A stretch of 64,000 nt of DNA, taken from contig NC_031474.1 of assembly GCF_000006565.2 (NCBI RefSeq), forward strand, positions 1,488,001 through 1,552,000. The letters run 5' to 3'. This document shows, one piece after another, positions 38,162 to 50,400 of the stretch. The position numbers and the translations under genes are program-made. The number at the start of each line of letters is the position of its first letter. Positions within the stretch are counted from its first letter, which is position 1. Below the pieces are notes generated by a model. It searched no databases. It had not been told where the DNA came from and was given only the letters and a program-made list of their open reading frames with translations. Origin of the DNA: Toxoplasma gondii ME49 (lineage: Eukaryota; Apicomplexa; Conoidasida; Eucoccidiorida; Sarcocystidae).

Positions 38162-39473
38162 GGTGAACCAAATCAGAGGGAATCGGAGCAAAGGCGACGA
38201 AAGACAAGACGCGCGCGGGGCGTCGAGGCGAAAGGGGAGAGAGAGACGAAACTCGAGGGAGATAGAACTGAAAAGGAGAGGCGAGAGAAAGAGAGAGAGT
38301 GGGGAAGTAGAAAACGGAAGAACAGCACGGAGAGAGCGAAGGAAGAAGGAAAAGAAGCGTAGACACCTGGCATGCGTGTCAAGCAGACGGTGCTTCCTCA
38401 GCCTTCTTCGAGCCGGCGAACTGTGGACGCCTCCTTGTCAAGGCCTCTCAAGTTTCATGGTTTTCTTCGTTGCAGTAAGGCTGCGACGTAACCCAGAGCG
38501 AGTTTCTCCCCCTTCGGCGTGCACCACTGGAGTGCGCTTTCGCTTTTCCCCCTCTTTTCTTCGGTTTTTGTGAAGTAGACAGGAAACCCCGAGTGTGGAC
38601 GAGGCGGCGGGGAAGCAAGGGCCAACGCGGGGGGAGTTTGGAGGAGTTTTGGAAGCGAAACGAGGAGAGATACTACAAACAAATAAGAAAGAACAACAGG
38701 GGAAAGCAACTCAACAAACACTGTTTGAACGCGGTGAGCGAGAACGGGGAAAACTGCCTGGCATCGACAAGGGCAAGACGACACACGCAGCGGACGAGGA
38801 AGGCGAGGGGACGAGACAGACCGGGAAGCGGCACGGGAAAAACAAAGGGAAGGAGTTTTCAAATGGATAAAACGGCCAAGGGGGAAAGTGTGCAAGAAAA
38901 AGGACGAAATAACGCATCTTCCGCGGCTGCTCACGCGCTGTCTGCATGCACGCTTCCGAAGAAAGGAGACGGCAAACTCCCTCGCTCGACGTCCCGTCTC
39001 GCTTGACACACGAAAAAATGGGGTATTCGTTTGTTGCACTCTTCATATTCTTTTATGCCAGTCTTATTACTTGTGCATGTACTACGATTCACCGCAATGC
39101 CAAGAAGACCCCAGGTGATTCCCTGCTTACTTTTGTTTCATTCATACCTGGTGCTCGACTGGTCGTTCTTCCAAAGTTATCTTCTTGGTTATATACTCGG
39201 CCAACACAGTAGAACGGGGAGCAGAAATCGTCACACTTGAAGAAGGAAATCAATTCGACGAAGAAGCCTCTCGTGCCGAGTTCCTTCTTTCTTCTCGACG
39301 GTTTTGTCCAACCGGATCCTCAAAGAAGGAACTCGTCCTTCCTCGCCCCCGGACCTCTTGCTTCTTCACCAAGAGTTCATCTGGACAGGCGAAAGTGAGT
39401 AAAAAACGGTTTGTACCACCTTGAATCCGCAGTTTAAGCAGAACTGTCTTTTTTACGGTGTACAGCATCGTGA
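38162..39473. other. Upstream flank of CLPTM1
   Basis: Probably the 5' untranslated region and promoter of the minus-strand CLPTM1 gene. It is purine-rich on the plus strand (GAGA and GGAAG runs at about 38220-38370 and 38640-38900), so the minus-strand transcript would be pyrimidine-rich, as is common for Toxoplasma leaders. No coding sequence is supported. Confidence 0.5.
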
Positions 39474-40695
39474 AGGAAAGGGAAGATTTCTTCAGTCACG
39501 TGTTCACCACCAACTAATTGCTTCGACTTGTATCGACTTATTCCCAAACAACTGGATTGTTGGCTGTACGAACGGATCACGTTTCATAAATACAAACAGT
39601 GAAAATTCTTTCAATCTCCATGAACGTCGTTACACATTCGATTTGAGACCGAGTTCCGAGATCTGGAGAAGTTTCGACGATTGCTTCGATGAAGTGGCGG
39701 CCCGCGGAAACCAAACTCGTGTGTCAAAGTTCCCTGTTTATCTAAGAGGCCTAATTATGCCTATCGGTTCATCTAAATTGATTCTCAGCTGTATATGGTA
39801 GACGCTAATGCAGCACGTTTAGTGGAGCCACTGATATGGCAGGATGACAATATAATTTCGATGTGTGTTTCAATGGGAAACCGTATTTCGAGCCGAGAAA
39901 ATGCTACAGAGGAACACCACCAAACAGAGGCCACTTCGTGTGTGCTTGCCCTCTCCTAACTTTGGTTATAGTCAGGCGAATTTTCTGGCAGCGTCCGCAG
40001 AAGAAGCTGCCACCCACGTAGAGAAGCCGTGTATCCATCCTGCTGTTCACTGTGGAAAACAACGATTTTCTTTTGTGGTGCCGTAGAGACACGTGGCACT
40101 TCGATGCTAAGTGGAGTCTGTGAAACGCCTTTTCCTTTTCTCATAATGCAGGACTAGAACATGCAGGTATCCAACGCTGCGCTTGCGCTGAGACTACCGC
40201 GATCCGCTTTTTTCGCCCACGGAGCCGTTTTCCTGTCTCGAATGAGATCTTCCCAGTTTGGACCGGATAGGGCTCAGGAGTGTCTTTCCTGCAGAGCCAT
40301 AGAATGACCTACTATATAAAGAGGCTGGCTGTAAGGAGATCGTGCTGTGCTGTAACAAACAGTTCTGATCGTGGGAAGCATCCAGCGCAAGAGAGGCAGA
40401 ATTTGACCCTTTCGTTTCTAAACCATGATAGCCAAATGCATAGGTCGCTCATAGCTCAAAGGGGTCATCCGTACCGTTCTGAGATTGTGGTGAGTTGAGT
40501 GTGCAGGGCGTTGCATGCTGCGCGCCTTTTTTTCTGAAGCCACTTCGACTGTAAGGTATCATCCGAGAACCGCCACAGCCAAAGTAACAGATGCGAGACG
40601 AGAGCTGTACCACATCAGAAACCAAGAGAGGTCGATGAGTTCTTAGATTTGCATGTAAATACGGAACTCTGAGTCGATGTACCCCAGACATAGTG
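39474..40695. repeat. Direct duplicate, copy 1 (1.22 kb) left of assembly gap
   Basis: This 1222-bp segment is repeated almost base for base at 40716-41937 (offset 1242). It runs straight into the run of Ns. The only differences I see are two single-base indels near the start (GGGAAGATTT versus GGGAGATTT, and ACGTGTTC versus ACGTGGTTC), which cancel in length. It holds short open frames only. The longest, about 126 codons ending at 39801, has no family I recognise. Confidence 0.93.
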
Positions 40696-40715
40696 NNNNN
40701 NNNNNNNNNNNNNNN
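40696..40715. other. Assembly gap (20 N)
   Basis: Twenty unknown bases separate two near-identical 1.22-kb segments. The gap is a placeholder; its true size cannot be read from the sequence. Confidence 0.99.
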
Positions 40716-41937
40716 AGGAAAGGGAGATTTCTTCAGTCACGTGGTTCACCACCAACTAATTGCTTCGACTTGTATCGACTTATTCCCAAACAACTGGATT
40801 GTTGGCTGTACGAACGGATCACGTTTCATAAATACAAACAGTGAAAATTCTTTCAATCTCCATGAACGTCGTTACACATTCGATTTGAGACCGAGTTCCG
40901 AGATCTGGAGAAGTTTCGACGATTGCTTCGATGAAGTGGCGGCCCGCGGAAACCAAACTCGTGTGTCAAAGTTCCCTGTTTATCTAAGAGGCCTAATTAT
41001 GCCTATCGGTTCATCTAAATTGATTCTCAGCTGTATATGGTAGACGCTAATGCAGCACGTTTAGTGGAGCCACTGATATGGCAGGATGACAATATAATTT
41101 CGATGTGTGTTTCAATGGGAAACCGTATTTCGAGCCGAGAAAATGCTACAGAGGAACACCACCAAACAGAGGCCACTTCGTGTGTGCTTGCCCTCTCCTA
41201 ACTTTGGTTATAGTCAGGCGAATTTTCTGGCAGCGTCCGCAGAAGAAGCTGCCACCCACGTAGAGAAGCCGTGTATCCATCCTGCTGTTCACTGTGGAAA
41301 ACAACGATTTTCTTTTGTGGTGCCGTAGAGACACGTGGCACTTCGATGCTAAGTGGAGTCTGTGAAACGCCTTTTCCTTTTCTCATAATGCAGGACTAGA
41401 ACATGCAGGTATCCAACGCTGCGCTTGCGCTGAGACTACCGCGATCCGCTTTTTTCGCCCACGGAGCCGTTTTCCTGTCTCGAATGAGATCTTCCCAGTT
41501 TGGACCGGATAGGGCTCAGGAGTGTCTTTCCTGCAGAGCCATAGAATGACCTACTATATAAAGAGGCTGGCTGTAAGGAGATCGTGCTGTGCTGTAACAA
41601 ACAGTTCTGATCGTGGGAAGCATCCAGCGCAAGAGAGGCAGAATTTGACCCTTTCGTTTCTAAACCATGATAGCCAAATGCATAGGTCGCTCATAGCTCA
41701 AAGGGGTCATCCGTACCGTTCTGAGATTGTGGTGAGTTGAGTGTGCAGGGCGTTGCATGCTGCGCGCCTTTTTTTCTGAAGCCACTTCGACTGTAAGGTA
41801 TCATCCGAGAACCGCCACAGCCAAAGTAACAGATGCGAGACGAGAGCTGTACCACATCAGAAACCAAGAGAGGTCGATGAGTTCTTAGATTTGCATGTAA
41901 ATACGGAACTCTGAGTCGATGTACCCCAGACATAGTG
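40716..41937. repeat. Direct duplicate, copy 2 (1.22 kb) right of assembly gap
   Basis: Near-perfect repeat of 39474-40695 beginning right after the Ns. Both copies end in CCCCAGACATAGTG; copy 2 then continues into unique sequence (TATTATATGAAA), while copy 1 is cut by the gap. This is what unmerged overlapping contig ends look like. Confidence 0.93.
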
Positions 41938-44427
41938 TATTATATGAAAATTTCTGGTTTTCTGGAGATGTTCACGTTATCATTTGGCCATTCCACAGGG
42001 GGATGCCGATCCCAGTACATTTACGTGTGAATAACTCGCAAATTCCCTCGGCAATGATTTGCCTCCTTTTTGAAAAGCCGTACATAAATCATGACATTCA
42101 CTTTCGTAGTCTCGTTCCTGATGCTAGCCTGTACGGAATAATTCGGCCTATATGTCCGTCTCCCCCTCTTCTCAATCTGATTTCTTTTAATCGATCCGGA
42201 GGGGGGGGAAAGCGCTGTGTGACACTGGCGGATGTCCACACCCCCGTGCGTCAAGAAATCCTGAGAGACAATCGAAAGAGCAATTACAGCAAGAGCGATG
42301 AAGGAAGCCAAGCGTTGCCAGCGCCCCTGAATCTCCACGAGCGAAGAGAACGCTTGCCATATAGAAGGTGGCAGAGCCGCCCTACTCATTACCTTCTCAA
42401 AACCCACGGTCGTGCTCTCCAAGAAAAATACATCTAGCACGGAATCACCTGTTGAATGGCCTCAGGGATTTTCACACATGATTAAGTCGTGAAAAAACTA
42501 CAATTCACTATCCCAGAACTTTCAGAAAAGGGGAACGTGTAACGGGTAGACGTCCTATCAGAACGTGACGCTGTGTTGCGGTCCACGTTCTTTCCAGAAG
42601 GGACTGATTCTCGTCACTCTGTTTCCGTATACGTTGACACTCAACCCGTGCGTTTTTTTGCAAGCTGAATTCGAACGAATTTTGAGTGGGTGGAAACAGA
42701 GTGGCCAGCGCCAGAAGCCCGGTCAAAGCAGGTTGCGATGCCCTGTTTGTAAGCCATTCGAGTCCCGCGTCTGGCTACGTATAAAACAATGAACAGGATC
42801 GCCGACAGTGCCTCACGTGGACACACTCTTCAACCGTGAGAAGAGGAGCCAAGATAAGGGGAAACTCCGTCTTGCGCGTTTCCCTTTTCTGTACAAGTTC
42901 CATTTCCGACACTCGTCCTTGTTTGCCGTGAAGGAGGTCGCCTCCCGCTCCCTCGGCTCGCCAGCGTTTCCCGTCTTCTTTGTGTCGTTTCCTTCCAGCT
43001 GCGTTCCTCTTTCACGGAAATTGTCATAAGTCTCCGGAAATGGGAGAAAGTGAAGAGCTTGCCCAGATCAGCCGGCCTCGTCCCCGTTTTTCTTCCGTGC
43101 ATGCATTGACGGAGGGGCAAATGTAGCGGTCTTTCCGCTGGCGCTCTGGCACATGCACATGACTATATCGAAAACGACCTCTGGCCGTCGCTTCTTCACG
43201 AATCCATGGAACGAGAAGTTTTCTTTTGTCTTTAGTCTGGGGCGAATGGCAAGGAAAACACAGTACAAGGGGCCTTTCTTCGCGAAAAGGCGTGTCTCTT
43301 ACATGGCGGACGCGCATGCCCGTCTCTGCTCTAAATAATGTACTTCGTCTTTTCGCGAGTCTTGGCTGTATTTCTCTCTCGTTCGTATATGCAATTTTTT
43401 GTCACCCTTCCGTTTCCTTATCGTTTCCCGCATTTCAGCTTTCCCGTTAGCAGCACTGCTCAGACTCGCATACCGAAGTCCCCCGTCGACGGCAGACGGT
43501 CTACATGTTTGTCGGCTTTACGCGGTTCTCTTGCCGTTGTGTTTTCGACCTCTCCACTTCTTCTTCAAGCTTTCTTCGGTTGTTCTTTCTTTCGTCTTCG
43601 CGCTGCTGTATTCTGTCAAGCTTTCCAATCGTCTTTCTGCGTCGGCCGCGCAGGATCTGCGTTCGGTAGTACCGGTACTGGTTCTCCTGTTGGCGTTGTG
43701 GATTTCCTCTTACTGTTCTCGGGTTTTTTCCCCAGCAGGAAAATCGTCTTACCATCGCCATCTTCCGTGGAGGTCTATGTAGTCGTTGGCAGGAAACGAG
43801 GTCTTTGCGACAACGTGCAAAAGACAGTTTGCTCCTGGACTCGAGCGGGCTGCGGCACCATTGCTGGCTGGGGTGTATGCACACCGACGCACGAGGGTCT
43901 GCATTCGAATCAGAATGCTGTCATAATGTGCAGTTCCAAAGAAACTGCGGTGATCTGTTTTTAGGTCTGTTCTCCCCCCTCTGTGTTATTTTCTGTCACG
44001 GAACCGCGTCTCCTTCGTTCACCTTTCTCTTCCGGCGCAGCTGGTCATCCGTGCTGAGACCACGACCTTGCTTTCTTCCGTCCCTGTTTCAAGTTTTATT
44101 TCGCCAGTTTTTCAGCATCGGCAAAGCCTATCGCTTCCCGTAAGCCTGGACGTTGAAGGTGCCCAGGCATCGCTTTCGACGGCTATTCTTCCTGGGTTCT
44201 CGAGACAAATATTCAACCCGCAAACCTTCACACAATCGATCCCTCAGCGATCCGCTTCCCGTCCGTTTCCGTTTCTTGCTGCGGGCCTTCGCCTGTGGCG
44301 CCCTTCGTCCCGCGCGCCGTGGTGCTCTTTGCTGCCCCGGTCTCCGTCATTTTCATCCGGTGGTGCCTCAGTGTTCTTCTGTTTCTTTGATTTCTACGCT
44401 TCCTCGTCCCCCTCTCGTTCCGTCAAC
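41938..44427. other. Upstream flank of the PRP6 gene
   Basis: About 2.5 kb before the PRP6 start. From about 42870 to 44420 the plus strand is rich in C and T (for example 43340-43780 and 44180-44420), consistent with a long 5' untranslated leader. Open frames in this part are rich in Phe, Ser and Leu because of that bias and are not convincing genes. Confidence 0.5.
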
Positions 44428-47400
44428 ATGCAAGCTCCTCGACAGCCGGCCTCCCTCATGCCCGGCGCTCGCCGGTTCATGCCGGGAGTCGGCTCGGGTC
44501 CCAGCGGACCGTACGTGGCGGGAGTTGGGCGAGGAGCGACGCCCTTCTCGACTCGCGCGGAGACTCCTGGCCTTCACTCGGTTCCGGGCAGGAGGACAGA
44601 TAATCTCATGAATAAGGCGGCTCTGCAGGCGAGTGCAGGCGTTATGGTTGGCGGGGAACTCTCGTCCTCTGCGAGGACGGCTGCAGAGTAAGAAGCAAAA
44701 CTCCGAAGTGCTCCGGGTTGCGCTATCTCCACTCAATCTCTGCAAAAAACCAGGAAGTCTTTTATGTCTGCTAGGGAAAGAAGGGGGCGCACCGAAAACG
44801 CCATGGTCGGTCGTGGTCGAACGCACCTCCAAAGTCGGACTCAACAGAATGCCAGACACAGTTCATCGTCACATCAAGTTCTAGTCGCATATTTTGATAT
44901 GCATATATGTATATGTGTACTCACGTGTAAATGCGTTTGGAGATAGGTAGGTGTGTGTATGTGGGTCCACGTGCTCTGGTTTGAGGATTCGAAGTGAAAC
45001 AAGGGTATTCTCTGTTGGTTGGATCCAGCATTTGCCTGTCGAAAATGTCATCGCGAGTTTTTTTCTTGTGGTCTCCACCGTAAGCATACCTCCGAATATC
45101 ACCAAATCTGGCTGTTTCTGATACAGCGGTTGGCCATCTTGACTGCCTCGGCTTGTGTCGTGCGCTTGCCTTTCTTTGCCGCGATGTGTGCGCTGCAAGT
45201 TCATTTCATGATTTGCTGTTTCTTTCGCTTTTCTCGGCCAGGCTCTTCGGGCGCCCGCCTCCAGGCTACATTCCCGGGCGCGGGCGAGGAGCGACTGGCT
45301 TTGCAGGAGGAGTTAGTCGAGATGACACGGCAACTGACAACGTCCACGACAAGAGCGATCTTTCCGACGCCAATTTCGACCCTTTCACGGGGTATTCTGA
45401 GGCGCTGTTCAACGATGCTGAGTAAGAGCAGGACGGGAGACCAGAGACGCCATTTGGGGAAACTGCAGGGTGCCGCAAGCGCCACACCTTTGGTTACTTG
45501 CTTACCTCTCGCAGTGCGGTCCCTGACTTGCTCAAGTGCGCCTTTGAAAAAGCACAATCATGCACATAGGCGCGCACTCGAGTCGGGTCTTTGTGATTTT
45601 TCTGACAGCCGCAACTGTTTGTGTCCGCAGCTCTTCCGCGTTTTCTGGTTTCTGCCGTTTTTTTGCTGCGTGCATCTCCCACCCGAAGTCCCTTGCAGTA
45701 TTTCAAATGCTATGGTGTCAGCAGTGATCCGCGACTGGGCTGTCTGCGTTTTGGAGCTGGAGGTATCGTTAGTCCTAGCTCTGTTTCGCGCCGGCTACTC
45801 TCAGTGTGTTTTCCTCTTTCGCGCGCTGCGACTCAGGTACGACGAAGAAGACAAAGAAGCAGATCGGATTTACGACACGGTTGACATGCGCATGGATGCC
45901 CGACGAAAGTCGCGCAGAGAAAATCGACTGAAGGAAGAAATCGCGAAAATGCGTGCCGAGAAACCGACGATTCACCAACAGTTTGCAGACCTGAAGAGGT
46001 CCCTTGCGACAGTAACGAAAGGTGCGCCCAAAGTGTCTGTACCCCAGAACAAGTCGTGGGTTTCAAGACAAAGACATGTCTATCTCCACACGAAAATAAG
46101 GAAGCTGTGGGCATGTTTCTCTTCTCTCATGCTGAGACATTTGTCTCCGAAACAGGATTCTGTATAACCTTTTGCTGGCGAGCATTTTCTACGCGGTGGA
46201 CTGCTGGTTTACATCTCTCTCTTCGTTTCGCCCTCCTTTGTTCGCGTCTCTGCATGCTCGTTGACCTCTTAGGCATGCCAGGCCGTGTTTGTTCTGCCCT
46301 TCTCGTACGTTTTACTACGACTTTTCCTCTCTGACGTCGCGTCTCGCTTTTCTCAGGTGCCGTTTTCGCAGTGGAGACCGCGTAGCTCTGCTCTTTCTCT
46401 TCTGCCTCGCCCCCTGTTCTCAGCTGCTGTGCCTTGTAGAGTGGCATGTTGGATTTTCTGTTTCCTTGTCTGCCCCCGTGTTTTTCTCGTTTTTAGAGGA
46501 ATGGGAGGCCATTCCGTCGGTCGGCGACTACACGTTGAAGCGCAAGCAGAAGAAGCCTCAGATGTTCAGCATGGCGCCGGACTCGCTGTTGCTGCAAGGG
46601 CGGAACTCGACGTCTTACTCGAACTCGATTGCGTCTGCAGGATCCGCGACGCCGATCGGCTTCGGCATGCAAACTCCGCTCATGGGGATGGCCACACCGC
46701 TGGGCTTGCAGACTCCGCTGGGGCTCCGCACCCCGCTGTTGGGCTCCGGCTCGGGGACTGGGTCTTCGGGCGCAGGCACGCCGTCTCTGAACGACTTGGG
46801 CGAGGCCCGCGGGACGGTGTTGTCTGTGAAGCTGGACAAGGTGATGGACAATCTGTCGGGGCAGACAGTTATCGATCCGAAGGGATATTTGACGGACCTG
46901 AATTCGATGCAGCTGCAGAGCGACGCAGACGTCGCAGACATCAAGAAAGCTCGGACGCTCCTCAAGTCGGTGACGGCGACGAATCCGCACCACGCCCCCG
47001 GGTGGATCGCCGCGGCGCGTCTGGAGGAGCTGGCGGGGAAGCTGCAGGCGGCCCGCGAGTTGATTGCCACTGGGTGTCAGCAGTGCCCCAAGTCCGAAGA
47101 CGTCTGGTTGGAGGCAGCGAGGCTGGAGAAGCCTGCGAACGCGAAGGCGGTGCTCGCCAAGGCCGTCTCCGTGCTGCCGCACTCGGTCCGTCTGTGGTTC
47201 GACGCATACGCGCGCGAAAAGGACCTCGACCAGCGGAAGCGCGTGCTGCGGAAGGCTCTGGAGTTCATCCCCAACTCTGTGCGGCTGTGGAAAGAGGCGG
47301 TCAGTCTCGAGGAAGAGAAGAACGCGAGAATCATGCTCACGCGCGCCGTCGAGTGTGTGCCTCAGTCCGTGGAGATCTGGCTCGCGCTCGCGCGTCTCAG

Positions 47401-50400
47401 CAGCTACGAGGAGGCCCAGAAGGTCCTGAACGAGGCGCGCAAGAAGTGCCCGACGAGTCCAGAGATCTGGGTCGCAGCCTGCAAGCTCGAGGAGACGCAG
47501 GGGAACCTGAAGATGGTCGACACGATCATCGCGCGCGCGCGCGACAACCTGATTGCGCGGGGCGTTGCGCAGACTCGGGATGTGTGGCTGAGGCTCGCAG
47601 AAGAGGCCGAGGCCTCGGGCTTCATGGCGACCTGTCAAGCGATCGTGAGAGCCACGATGAAGGTTGGAGTCGAGGGCATGAACGCGAAGCGAATCTGGAA
47701 GGAAGACGCCGAGGAAGCGCTCTCCCGGGGTTCGGTGGCAACGGCCCGCGCGCTGTACACTTGCGCAATTGAGCGTTTGAAGACGAAGAAGAGTTTGTGG
47801 CTGGCGCTTGCGGACCTCGAGACGAAGCACGGGACCACTCAGGACCTGGAGAAACTGCTGGCGAAAGCCGTGGTCTGTTGCCCACAGGCTGAGGTTCTCT
47901 GGCTCATGCTCGCCAAGCAGCACTGGTTGCAAGGCGACGTTCAGGCGGCGAGAAAGGTCCTCGCGGAGGCCTTCGTCCACAACGAAAACAACGAGGCGAT
48001 CTCCCTTGCCGCTGTGAAGCTCGAGCGAGAGAACCATGAATTCGCGCGCGCGAGGAAGATCTTGAAGCGGACGCGCGCCCACGTCAACACGCAGAAGGTC
48101 TGGATCCAGTCGGTGCAGCTCGAGAGGCAAGTCGGGGACTACGACGCGGCCATCGCGCTCTGTGAAGAGGCCTTGAAGAGCCATGCGGAGTGTCCGAAGC
48201 TTTGGATGATCGGCGGCCAGCTCCACCGCGAACACCCGACGAAAAAAGACGAGGAAAAAGCCGCAGAAGTCTTCCAGAGAGGCACCGTCGTCTGCTGTCG
48301 CAGCGTCCCCCTCTGGCTGTGCGCAGTCGACTGTCAACGCGAACAGGGCAAGTGGAGCGTCGCGCGCGCGATCCTGGAGAAAGCCAAGCTGAGGAATCCG
48401 AAAAATCCAGACCTCTGGCATGCCGCCATTCGAATCGAAGTCGAAGCAGGAAACAAACAAATGGCGCAACATGTCGCCAGCAAAGCCGTCCAAGAATGTC
48501 CCAACTCCGGACTCGTCTGGGCCGAGGCCATCTTCCTCGAAGAGAAAAGTGCACAAGTAGGCAGTGCGGCAGTGCAGCGTCACGCTTCTGCAAGATGGTT
48601 CTCGTCGCTGGCTTATCACGAGTCATCTGTCTGCTGTTTAGACACAGTCAAGGGCGACAGGCTAACCTGCAACTTGTACACACACCGTTGGAATAGTGAA
48701 GTCAGACACGCTCACCTTTGAAAACAGAAAAGAAGACTTCCCGTTCGCTCACCTTTTCTGCTCTGCCCTTCTTCGATTTCTTCAGACCCACAAGGCCGTC
48801 GACGCCCTGACCAAGTGCGAAAACGACGTACACCTCGTGCTTGCGGTTGCTTGTCTGTTCTGGAAAGAAGGAAAAATTTCCAAGGCGCGAAAGTGGTTGA
48901 ACAGAAGCGTGACGCTCGACGCGTCCTTCGGGGACGCCTGGGCAGCCTTCCTCGCCTTCGAACTGGAGAATGGAGGTGGAGAAAAAGAGTGCAGAAACAT
49001 CATCAACAAGGCTTCGCTCGCGCAGCCCAACCGAGGTCAGATCTGCAGGCAATCCTAAGCATGTTCGGTTTCCTGTGCGTGTCACTACACCCGAGGCTTT
49101 TTCAAGACGTCGATCTCGTGCTCTGTCGAGCGATGCTTCGCAAAAAGTGGAGTGCCGCTCTCGATACATATATATATATATATATATTCATATATGCATA
49201 TATATATATATATGTATATATGGATGTGTATATGTATATATGTATGTATATATGTATGTATATATGTATATATGCATATTCGTGTATATATATATATATA
49301 TATATTTATATGGATACATACATAGAAGCATACACATATAGACATGTGCTTTCTGGACTGCACATTTGTGGACGAATGACAGACACACATGGAGAAGGGC
49401 GCAAGAATTTTTCCGACGAAGGCACGATACAGATGAACGACTCAGCTGCATCTGTACATGGTTTGTGTGGTGCAGACATACGTTTGCGTGTGTACGTACT
49501 TGTGGATATTTGCAGAGAAAGCGTCGATGTGGTTCTTTCTGCGTGCGGTCTCGGCAATCTCTCGAAAGGAATGTCTGCTGCCGTGTTTTGTGGCTTTTTT
49601 CCTTCTAGGGTTGAACTGGAACAAAGTTGTGAAGCACGTCAGTTGCTGGACTCTTTCTTTCCCCGAGGTAAGACCTAGGCAGAAGGGGAAACAGTTCCCT
49701 TCTCAACGCTAGCGTCTGTCTCCACGGCTTCTCCGATTCTCCGGCTGGTCGAAGTTCGACAGAGGGCGTTTTCGAGGGGTGGAGCAACAGAGGAAACCGA
49801 ATTCGAAGTCTTCTGTGTCATTTTTCTCCCTATCGTTTGCACACTTGACGAGATTAGTCAGTGTTTTCCAGCACCGGCGCAACTGACTTTGGAAGGATGT
49901 TCCCCCTTTCAGCGAATTGGAAATCGCGGTTTTCGTAGGTTTCTCGAAGCGAAAACTGAGACTTCGAGGTGCCGCATGCTTGTCCGTACACAGACTCTGG
50001 GGTCCTACTAGATGCTGAATCCTAGCAAGTGCACACGATGCTTCTGACGATCGTGAAAACGCTACTGCATTCGCATTGTGCTTTCCAAGAATTTAGCGCC
50101 AGTGGCGATCTCACCCGGCAATTTGCGCAAGACCTGTTCTCTCTTGCGATGCATGGATGCATGTACGGGAAGTCTTTGGGAGGCAAAAATCAACACGACG
50201 GAGACGGGGAATCGGGGGAGACTGTAAAGATCGTTTTTGTGTGAACACAGGCGACAGAGGACGCAATGAAGCCGAGATGCATCATGTCGATGAAACGCCT
50301 CGAACGTAGCAGCGTAGAAGTTATTCGGTGCTTTGGCCATCCAGCTGCGAGTTTTGCGTGGGAACCGGCGAGAGTTGCTGCATTGGATGGAGCAGGCGTG

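Noticed and set aside
39421..39801. 126-codon frame in the duplicated segment as a gene
   Set aside because: No ATG at its start, no recognised domain, and the second copy is cut by the gap; open length is within chance for this composition.
43338..43964. 208-codon plus-strand frame rich in Phe and Ser
   Set aside because: Produced by pyrimidine-rich leader sequence before PRP6; overlapping frames look the same and no domain is present.
46285..47772. 495-codon plus-strand frame
   Set aside because: Out-of-frame shadow of PRP6 exon 4; composition is Arg/Gly/Ala-rich and matches no family.
46493..48619. 708-codon open frame on the minus strand
   Set aside because: It is the antisense of the PRP6 HAT-repeat exon. 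Its Arg/Leu/His-rich composition is a by-product of GC-rich codons in the real gene.
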